8,988 nt of DNA from Candidatus Auribacterota bacterium (GTDB taxonomy: Bacteria; Auribacterota; JAFGBW01; JAFGJP01), in the NCBI GenBank assembly GCA_016929035.1, contig JAFGJP010000101.1, forward strand, positions 1 through 8,988, written 5' to 3'. Shown piece by piece: positions 1-6,300 of this stretch. The first letter of the stretch is position 1. Every line of letters begins with the position of its first letter. Under the pieces are notes generated by a model. The model ran no database searches. It was not told the DNA's origin and was given only the letters and a program-made list of their open reading frames with translations. The translations under genes were made by a program, and so were the position numbers.

Positions 1-59
1 TATCGGCTGACAAAGCCTTAAAATATATTTTAGATGAATTTAACAGCAAGATGTTATAA
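1..59 (+). CDS. Possible 3' end of an upstream gene (partial)
   Basis: Frame 3 is open from the window edge and ends in TAA at 57-59. The visible tail reads SADKALKYILDEFNSKML, an amphipathic, helix-like ending typical of a real protein C-terminus. The distance to the next gene's start (40 bp) matches the 40-bp gap between the next two genes, as in an operon. The family cannot be identified from 18 residues, and a short open stretch can occur by chance. An alternative is that these bases are intergenic and hold the promoter of the lipoprotein gene. Confidence 0.35.
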   Translation, partial: SADKALKYILDEFNSKML

Positions 60-60
60 T
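52..60 (+). promoter_or_regulatory. Possible extended -10 promoter for the lipoprotein gene
   Basis: TGTTATAAT is a perfect extended -10 (TG-N-TATAAT, hexamer at 55-60). It lies about 40 bp upstream of the lipoprotein start. No good -35 hexamer lies 16-18 bp upstream (bases 31-38 read TAGATGAA), so activity would rest on the extended -10. A second TATAAT at 69-74 has no -35 partner. The site overlaps the possible stop of an upstream gene. Confidence 0.35.
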
Positions 61-87
61 AAGCCTTTTATAATCCGTAAAACCAAA

Positions 88-94
88 AAGGAGG
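88..94 (+). promoter_or_regulatory. Shine-Dalgarno that fixes the lipoprotein start
   Basis: AAGGAGG lies 5 bases before the ATG at 100. It is a near-perfect anti-16S match. It selects this ATG over the in-frame ATG at 34, which would place 22 residues in front of the signal peptide. Confidence 0.85.
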
Positions 95-99
95 AAAAA

Positions 100-981
100 A
101 TGTTTGAGCGCTTTTTTAAATGTGTAGCTGTTATTTCTGTTTTTTTACTCATGTCTGGATGCATCGATTCTAACACGGTCATCAAGATCAAACCCGATGG
201 GTCAGGGACAATTGAGGAAACGGTGCTCATGAGCAAAGAAATGGTGGCCCAGATGACCATGATGACACAGCAGATGCAGCAGCAGATGCAGCAAAGCGGC
301 ATGGAGACAGGTGAAGGGGCTGATCCGTCTGAAGAGGCCTTCAACATGTTTGATGAAAATAAGCTAAAGGAGAAAGCCAGCCAGATCGGAGAAGGCGTCA
401 CCTATGTTTCCGGTGAAGAGTTCGAGACAGAAACGCAAAAAGGATATAAGGCTGTTTTTGCTTTCGAAGATATTAACAAGATCAAGATCAACCAGAATCC
501 AGGCGAAAGCGTACCTCAGGGCCCGGGCGGATCAGGAAAAAAAGAGGAATATGTGACGTTTCAGTTTACGGAAGGAAAGCCGTCTTCTCTTATCATCACC
601 CAGCCAGTGGTGCAGCCTGAAGCTGAAGATTTTGGCGGACCCGAGGAAGCAGAAGAGATGGAAGAGATCGATAAAAGCGATGAAGATATGGAAGCCTCTG
701 ATATGATGGAAAATCCCATGGCCCAGATGTTCAAGGGCATGCGGATGGCCATAGCCATTGAGGTCGATGGAGATATCATAGAGACCAATGCCACTCACAG
801 GGAAGGGAACATCATTACCCTTATGGAAATGGATTTTGGAAAGATCCTGGAAAATCCTGAAAAATTCAAAGAGTTCAGCAAAGTCAATCCGAAGTCTGTT
901 GAGGAATCCAAGGAGCTGATGAAAGATATTCCCGGCATAAAGGTCGAGCTGAATGAGTCGGTTGAAATAAAGTTCGAATAG
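100..981 (+). CDS. Putative lipoprotein with acidic, Met/Gln-rich middle region
   Basis: The product has 293 residues from the ATG at 100. Residues 1-20 are a lipoprotein signal peptide: a charged start, a hydrophobic run VAVISVFLL, then MSGC with Cys21 as the predicted lipidated residue. Residue +2 is Ile rather than Asp, so in a diderm it would be expected to go to the outer membrane. The mature protein opens with NTVIKIKPDGSGTIEETV, a short beta-hairpin-like motif that I associate with lipoproteins of LppM/DUF3153-like type; this is a resemblance, not an assignment. Residues 47-69 are rich in Met and Gln, about 134-148 are Gly/Pro-rich, and about 172-205 are very acidic. The ends look folded (beta-rich 100-130 and 150-172, mixed 212-293). 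Function is unknown. It lies 40 bp upstream of a metal-efflux gene and is probably co-transcribed with it. The Met-rich and acidic segments could bind metal, but nothing proves it. Confidence 0.8.
   Translation: MFERFFKCVAVISVFLLMSGCIDSNTVIKIKPDGSGTIEETVLMSKEMVAQMTMMTQQMQQQMQQSGMETGEGADPSEEAFNMFDENKLKEKASQIGEGVTYVSGEEFETETQKGYKAVFAFEDINKIKINQNPGESVPQGPGGSGKKEEYVTFQFTEGKPSSLIITQPVVQPEAEDFGGPEEAEEMEEIDKSDEDMEASDMMENPMAQMFKGMRMAIAIEVDGDIIETNATHREGNIITLMEMDFGKILENPEKFKEFSKVNPKSVEESKELMKDIPGIKVELNESVEIKFE
268..294 (+). repeat. CAG/ATG low-complexity repeat inside the lipoprotein gene
   Basis: Glutamine (CAG) and methionine (ATG) codons alternate to encode QQMQQQMQQ (residues 57-65). The DNA is an imperfect 12-base tandem repeat (CAGCAGATGCAG). 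It remains in frame and is probably prone to slippage. Confidence 0.7.
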
Positions 982-1021
982 GAAAAATCAATAATGGAAT
1001 AATTTTAAATTTGTCATTTTT

Positions 1022-1930
1022 ATGCATATTGATCTCGGAAAGAGAAGCCCCGGCGGAGATGATGTGATTCGCGTAACATGGGTCGGCGTTATCGTCAACG
1101 TTGTTCTGGCAGGCCTCAAGCTTATTCTTGGTGTTCTTGGATCCAGCCAGGCGGTTATTGCCGATGCGGTTCATTCTCTTTCTGACCTCGGGACAGACTG
1201 CGCTGTTTTATGCGGATATAAGTTCTGGTCCGCTCCAGCTGATGAGTGTCATCCCTATGGTCATCAAAAAATCGAGACAATCATAACCGCTTTTATCGGT
1301 ATTCTTCTTGGAGTGGCGGCCCTTGGAATAGGCTATCATGCTATTGTTACTGTCAGAGGCGAACATTTGAGGCAGCCGGGATGGGTCGCTTTTCTTGCAG
1401 CTGTCTTCTCCATCTTCTCTAAAGAAATCCTTTACCGCTGGACAGTAAAAGTAGGAAGAAGGGCCGGATCCAGCGCTGTCATTGCCAATGCCTGGCACCA
1501 CAGGACAGATGCTCTCAGCTCCATTCCTGTTGCCGCTGCGGTCGCTGTTGCCGCTTTTAGCCCCAATTGGTCGTTTATCGACCACATCGGCGCTCTTGTT
1601 GTCTCGATTTTCATCCTCCATACGGCATGGACCATCACCCGGTCAGCACTTTCACAGCTCGCTGACGAAGGAGTCTCTGAGAAAGAAAGAAAAGAGATCT
1701 ATGACGTGGCGCTTGCGACAGAGGGTGTAAAATCTGTTCATGCTGTCCGCTCCCGGCGTATGGGAGCAGGTATCTATATCGATCTCCACATCATGGTCGA
1801 TGGGGATTTGAGCGTGACGCAGGGGCATAAGATATCAGGACTTGTCAAATACCGTCTCAGGGAAATCATTCAGGATGTCATTGACGTTATTATCCACCTG
1901 GAGCCCTTTGAAGAAATCCTCAATAAGTAG
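1022..1930 (+). CDS. Cation diffusion facilitator (CDF) family metal/H+ antiporter
   Basis: This is a 302-residue inner-membrane exporter, expected to move Zn2+ (or Fe2+/Mn2+/Cd2+) out of the cytoplasm in exchange for protons, working as a dimer. Six hydrophobic segments lie near 16-38, 42-65, 84-109, 120-138, 150-178 and 185-205. Helix 2 carries ADAVHSLSDLG (His51, Asp55) and helix 5 carries AWHHRTDALSS (His159, Asp163). Aligned with E. coli YiiP these form an HD-HD tetrahedral site; YiiP itself has DD-HD, and HD-HD is common in zinc-selective members. HPYGHQKIET after helix 2 is the family's conserved cytoplasmic loop. Residues about 210-296 form the ferredoxin-like dimerisation domain, including GVKSVHAVRSRRMG and DLHIMVDG. 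The start is uncertain. ATG 1022 has no Shine-Dalgarno, whereas the in-frame GTG at 1064 follows GGAG by 5 bases and would leave only a few residues before helix 1. It sits 40 bp after the lipoprotein gene, likely in the same operon. Confidence 0.93.
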   Translation: MHIDLGKRSPGGDDVIRVTWVGVIVNVVLAGLKLILGVLGSSQAVIADAVHSLSDLGTDCAVLCGYKFWSAPADECHPYGHQKIETIITAFIGILLGVAALGIGYHAIVTVRGEHLRQPGWVAFLAAVFSIFSKEILYRWTVKVGRRAGSSAVIANAWHHRTDALSSIPVAAAVAVAAFSPNWSFIDHIGALVVSIFILHTAWTITRSALSQLADEGVSEKERKEIYDVALATEGVKSVHAVRSRRMGAGIYIDLHIMVDGDLSVTQGHKISGLVKYRLREIIQDVIDVIIHLEPFEEILNK

Positions 1931-1949
1931 TAATATTGAGGATTTTATT
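1914..1949 (+). terminator. Hairpin terminator overlapping the CDF stop codon
   Basis: AAATCCTCAATA (1914-1925) pairs perfectly over 12 bp with TATTGAGGATTT (1934-1945), enclosing an 8-base loop that contains the TAG stop (1928-1930). The 3' side runs into TTTTATT. The stem is AT-rich and the U tract short, so efficiency may be modest. The A-rich 5' flank could also let it act on the opposite strand. It separates the metal-efflux unit from the GntR/ABC operon. Confidence 0.6.
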
Positions 1950-2021
1950 CAATCTACAACTCATTCGTAATCAATAAGTTGAAATTATTAACACATTCCA
2001 ACAGAAAAAGTTGTGAGACTC

Positions 2022-2051
2022 TTGACAAACAAGTGTACTATGGTATATAAT
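2022..2051 (+). promoter_or_regulatory. Strong sigma70-type promoter of the GntR-ABC operon
   Basis: A perfect -35 TTGACA (2022-2027) is followed after 18 bp by a perfect -10 TATAAT (2046-2051). An overlapping register, TATATA at 2044-2049 with an upstream TGG (extended -10), gives a 16-bp spacer. Transcription would start near 2058, leaving a leader of about 36 bases. A promoter this close to consensus upstream of a repressor gene implies that the operon is normally held off by the repressor. Confidence 0.8.
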
Positions 2052-2056
2052 ACAGT
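2032..2056 (+). promoter_or_regulatory. Candidate GntR (YtrA-type) operator over the -10
   Basis: AGTGTA (2032-2037), 13 bases, then TACAGT (2051-2056). From memory, the B. subtilis YtrA operator is described as AGTGTA-N13-TACACT; this site differs at one base. Read as a tighter dyad, TGTACTAT (2034-2041) and ATAATACA (2047-2054) match at 7 of 8 positions around a 5-bp centre. Weaker symmetry extends outward (CAAACAA at 2026 against GTTTG ending 2063). It spans the spacer and -10 of the promoter, so binding would block RNA polymerase. Autorepression by the adjacent GntR protein is inferred. Confidence 0.65.
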
Positions 2057-2064
2057 TAGTTTGG

Positions 2065-2074
2065 TTGTCGACAA
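2065..2074 (+). promoter_or_regulatory. Perfect 10-bp palindrome in the operon leader
   Basis: TTGTCGACAA is exactly self-complementary. It lies just downstream of the expected transcription start and 19 bp before the GntR start codon. Its TGTC/GACA core resembles the general GntR-family half-site pattern (yGTM...KACy), so it may be a second operator. A chance palindrome is possible. Confidence 0.35.
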
Positions 2075-2093
2075 TTTTCAGGCAAAATAAATT

Positions 2094-2477
2094 ATGATCA
2101 ACTTTTTTGTGAAATTTAAGTATGGAATCCCTATATATGAACAAGTGATTTTTTCTGTGAAAAAAGCGATTGTTACAGGACAGCTTAAGCCAGGAGACAG
2201 GTTTCCTTCTGTTCGCGAGTTGAGCAGAGAACTTCGCATTAACCCGAACACAGCGCAGAAAGTCGTCTCGCATCTCGTTAAGGAAAATCTGCTTAAGATT
2301 GAACCTGGAATCGGTAGTGTTGTCTCGCAGCTCAGCTCTGCAACAGATATGCAGAAAAAAGGAATACTCGAAAATGAAGTGGAAAAATTTGTCGTGGAAG
2401 CTAAGAGGCTTCTTATTACAAAACAAGAGGTCATGGATGCCTTAGACCGCTATTGGAATGAAAAGGGGAAAGGATGA
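2094..2477 (+). CDS. YtrA-subfamily GntR transcriptional regulator
   Basis: The protein has 127 residues, the short length typical of the YtrA branch, which has a winged helix plus a small C-terminal dimerisation helix pair instead of a large ligand domain. Residues 12-77 form the GntR DNA-binding domain: PIYEQVIFSVKKAI, then TGQLKPGDRFPSVRELS, then INPNTAQKVVSHL (recognition helix) and the wing with GIGSVV at 73-77. Residues about 90-125 (EVEKFVVEAKRLLITKQEV...) match the usual C-terminal helices. The start has a weak Shine-Dalgarno (AGG 11 bases upstream), fitting low expression of a repressor. The stop overlaps the ABC ATPase start (ATGA at 2474-2477), giving translational coupling. The family normally represses its own ABC transporter operon. 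The signal is unknown; in Bacillus, ytr responds to cell-wall antibiotics, which is only a lead here. Confidence 0.93.
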   Translation: MINFFVKFKYGIPIYEQVIFSVKKAIVTGQLKPGDRFPSVRELSRELRINPNTAQKVVSHLVKENLLKIEPGIGSVVSQLSSATDMQKKGILENEVEKFVVEAKRLLITKQEVMDALDRYWNEKGKG

Positions 2478-3379
2478 AAAGTATTATAAAGACAGAAGGA
2501 TTGACAAAAAAATACGGGAAAATGGTTGCAATAAAAAATCTTAATCTGGATGTTCCTCATGGGAGTATTTTTGCCTTTCTGGGGCCGAATGGGGCTGGGA
2601 AAACAACCACAATCAAAACATTTATGAACATACTTTCCCCTTCAAGCGGTAAGGCTTTTATTATGGGAAAGGATTCAAGGCATCTTGGGCCGCTCGAGCT
2701 TTCGCGAATAGGTTATATTTCTGAAAATCAGAAATTGCCAGAATGGATGACCATTGAAAGATTTCTTGACTACTGCAGGCCTTTGTATCCGCTCTGGGAC
2801 AAAGAATTTTGTCAAAGTCTCTTGAAGCAGTTTGAGATTCCGTTAAAAAAGAAGATGAAAACCCTTTCAAGAGGTATGAAGGTCAAGGCGTCCCTTGTCT
2901 CATCGCTTGCCTACAGACCAGAACTTCTTGTTTTGGATGAGCCGTTCACCGGTCTTGACCCTCTGGTCAGAGAAGAGCTGATAAACGGCATGCTTGAAGT
3001 CACCGAGGGGCAGAAACAGACTATTTTCATCTCTTCTCATGATATCGATGAAGTTGAACGTTTGGCCGACTGGGTGGGCATTATTGACAAAGGAATCCTC
3101 AGGCTGATTGAAGAAACAGATTCTCTTCGCAGGCGCTTCAAGAATGTCGAGCTTTCATTAAATGAAGAATATAAAGATGCGAAGCCTCTTGAGAGCTGGT
3201 ATCTTTTTCAAAAGGAAGGAAGAAGTATCCGCTTTATCGAGAGCCAGTTCAGAGAAAGAGAGAGTGAAGAAAAAATAAAAACCTGTTTTCCAGGATGCCA
3301 GAATCTTGTTCTCAGCGGTCTTTCTCTCAGAGAAATTTTTCTTGTTTTTGCCAAGCAGTTCAGAATTCAAAATCTATAG
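2474..3379 (+). CDS. ABC transporter ATP-binding protein (YtrB/CcmA-like)
   Basis: This 301-residue cytoplasmic ATPase is the energy-supplying partner of the permease encoded next. Walker A GPNGAGKTT is at 37-45. The Q-loop region GYISENQKLPEWMT is at 80-93, with Glu84 near the usual Gln position. The signature is LSRGM (131-135) in place of LSGGQ, Walker B LLVLDEP is at 151-157 with catalytic Glu156, the D-loop is GLDP (160-163), and the switch His189 lies in SSHD. All catalytic elements are present. The SENQ...WMT and LSRGM variants are ones I associate with ATPases found beside YtrA regulators. Residues about 222-301 form a C-terminal accessory region ending in LSLREIFLVFAKQF, as in CcmA-type export ATPases. 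Translation starts within the GntR stop codon and is preceded by GGGG at 2465-2468. The substrate cannot be inferred from the ATPase. Confidence 0.95.
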   Translation: MKSIIKTEGLTKKYGKMVAIKNLNLDVPHGSIFAFLGPNGAGKTTTIKTFMNILSPSSGKAFIMGKDSRHLGPLELSRIGYISENQKLPEWMTIERFLDYCRPLYPLWDKEFCQSLLKQFEIPLKKKMKTLSRGMKVKASLVSSLAYRPELLVLDEPFTGLDPLVREELINGMLEVTEGQKQTIFISSHDIDEVERLADWVGIIDKGILRLIEETDSLRRRFKNVELSLNEEYKDAKPLESWYLFQKEGRSIRFIESQFRERESEEKIKTCFPGCQNLVLSGLSLREIFLVFAKQFRIQNL

Positions 3380-3388
3380 GGGGAAAAG

Positions 3389-6300
3389 ATGAAAAGGGTT
3401 ATGCATGTCATAAAGAAGGATATCTTCCGGCTGAAAGTGCCGATTGTCATCTGGATGGGACTTGTTCTCCTGAAGACAGCTTACAGCCTATGGGGCGCTC
3501 ATCTGCTTATCAACATGGAGAATTTTGAGCTGCAGACGATTCTTCCTATATTTGACACGCTCATCTCTTATTTGCAGACGATAATGATCATTATTATCAT
3601 CCCCCTTGTTGTCCACGAGGATCCTGTTACCGGGTCAACGGCCTTCTGGTATACGCGGCCGATTTCACGCAAAACCATGCTTTTTTCCAAAGCGTTATTC
3701 ATTGTTTCCCTTTTTGTGATTCTACCACTTATGTTCGAAGTGCTTACGCTCATCATGAACAGCGTAAAGATGAAATATGTTTTGTTAGCCGTTCCAGAAA
3801 TACTTCTTGAATCTCTGTCTCTTGTCGTGCCATTTTTCTTTTTAGCGTCCATGACGCCTAAATTCAGTCGCTATGCACTGATCGGATTTTCTCTTGTAGC
3901 TGTTTATTATATAGGCAGCACAGTTATAGAAATCGGCGCGTACTTTTTCGAAACACGCTTTTTGAGTTCCTTAACGAGAACGTTGACGCTCAGGCTGTCA
4001 AGATCTGTTGCTGTCGATGTTTTCATTGTTTTGTGGGGTTCCTTTTTTATCTTCCTTCAGTACAGGACCCGAAAAACTTCCAGGACAGTTGCGGCCTTTA
4101 TTCTGGGCTTTTTTATCATGGCCTTGATCAAATATTACTGGCCATGGGATTTTCTTAAGCTCAAGACACCCAAAAAAGAGCAGGTTGTTCTTTTAAAAGA
4201 TATTGACCTGAAGCTGATGAAAGACAGGATTTTTGTCAATGATCATTTTAGAAGAGAAGATGACGAAGAACGGATAAAGGTCATCAACTCGGAATATGAT
4301 ATCCGTTGCAGTGATCTGAGCTGTTTTGCCGTCATCCATAAGATTCACGATGCTCAGATAGTGCTTGATGACAAGACAAAACTCGTCTCAAAAACGGATT
4401 TATCGGGTTTCTATTATTCTCAGAAGGGAGCTATGGGCCCTCTTCAGAGCGTACTTGGCGATGTGAAAGTATTAAACCCGAAAGGACCGGATTATTCGTA
4501 TACGAACCTTTTTTCTATTGATGAAGATGAGCTGATGCGACACAAAGAGGAAAAGGCACAGTTTATCGCACAGGCCGAGGTCTATGTTTATGACTATGTC
4601 GTGACCTCCGTGCTTCCTTTGAAGCCTGGCGCCAAGGATTTTTACGGCGCTGAGCAGTTCGTGTTTTTTGATGTTCTGGAAAAAAGAAGTGAAATAACCG
4701 TTATCCTTGTTGAGAAGAAAGCCAATATGGTCTTTGAAAAAAAGCCGGAGTCGTTTTCTCATTTCATTTCTGACCATATGATAACAAAAAAACTCTATGT
4801 TCTCCGAAACCCGAAGCGCAAAGAAGCTATCATCCCTGAATATACCTCTTCTTTTTCAGATTATTACGCCTTTAAAGGACAGCGTCTTGTCACTGATGTG
4901 GAAAGGCTGAGATATTCGCTTTTTAATAACATGAGAGAGTCCATAGGGGTCGATAAAGATTGGCTGAAAGATGCAGAGCTTGTCCGCGTTGACGCTGTTT
5001 TCAGAGGCGGTTGTCAAAAGCCGCTGAAGATCGAAGATTTCTTTATTCCTGATGAAGCATGGGGACGATATGTTCCGCGGGAGGATTACAGGCAGGAAAA
5101 AGTCAAAATCGATTTTGAAACAGCTTCAATAGAAGAAATCATAGCTGTTCTTGAGAGTAAGGATTATCAGGCCAGAAGTGACGCAATTGAGGTTTTAAAG
5201 ACAAAGGACGGTTCGAAAGATGTAGAAGTGATTATTCAAGCTTTTCAGGATGATAGCAGAAAAAGTATACGGTCCACTCTAGCGTATGTTTTGGGTGCCA
5301 TAGGAGGTGACGAAGCAGTCCAGGCACTTATCCTGGCACTGAAAGATACAGATGCCGGAATACGAGCTTCTTCTGCTGCAGCTCTTGGCCTGATCAGGGA
5401 TAAAAAAGCTATTGAGCCGCTTCTCCAATCTCTTAATGATGTCAATGAAGATGTGCGATACAAATCGATCATTGCACTGACTTCTTTCAAAGACAGTTTT
5501 CTTGCAGAGCCTTTGATTAATTCAACCAAAGATTCCAATCCGGGTGTCAGGATTGCAGCCATAAGAGGTCTTGGTGAGCTTAAAGAAAAAAAGGCTGTCG
5601 ATGCTCTTATTCTTTCTCTTCATGATTCTAATATAGAAATCCGTGATGCAGCTATTTATGCTCTTGGACAGATTCAGGATATCAGAGCTGAGGATTCGCT
5701 TATTGATATGCTTCAGGATCCAGAACTTCGTATTGTCTCAAGGGCAATACGTGCTCTGGGAAGCATGAAAAGCAAAAAAGCCGTTGAGTCGCTTATTGAG
5801 CTTCTCAAGCATCCTGAAAAGGATATCAGGAGTGCAGTAATTTCAACATTAGGAAATATTAAAGACCCAAGAGCTGTTGAGCCGCTTATTGAAGCGCTCA
5901 AGGACCCATATGCAGTTAACAGGTCTCAGGCAGTATGGGCCCTGGCCATTATGGAAGATCCAAGAGCATTAGAGCCTTTAAGAGAACTTCTCCAGGACCC
6001 GTTTGAGAATGTGAGACAAAGTGCAAGGAACGCTATTAATAGGCTCAATGAAAAAACAGGCGGCGTACAAAGACAGGATATCGATTTTGTCATCCAAAGG
6101 CTGAAGAGTCCGGATCCAGAGATGCGAATCAGTGCGGCCAGAAGACTTCCTAACATGAAATTCTATGACCCAAAGTTATTTGAAGCAGCTTGTCAGGCTC
6201 TAAAAGACGAAAATCCTGTTGTCAGGCGACATGCCGGAATATGGTTTATGTTTATCAGACACCCCAAATCTTTTGAACCGATGCTTGAAGCTCTGCAGGA

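Noticed and set aside
61..74. Second -10 box TATAAT at 69-74 as an independent promoter
   Set aside because: No -35 match at 16-18 bp spacing and no TG extension. It is likely a chance match in AT-rich DNA.
34..99. Upstream in-frame extension of the lipoprotein gene (start at ATG 34)
   Set aside because: It would put 22 charged residues before the signal peptide and has no ribosome-binding site. ATG 100 has AAGGAGG at perfect spacing.
1971..2434. Open frames on the - strand across the GntR gene and its promoter (151 and 118 codons)
   Set aside because: They lie antisense to a clear GntR coding region, have no ribosome-binding site or recognisable family, and have composition of shadow frames (rich in F, C, S).
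5045..5165. HEAT part as a separate gene with its own internal start
   Set aside because: No stop codon, convincing ribosome-binding site plus start, or promoter was seen between the permease and the repeats. The frame runs straight through.
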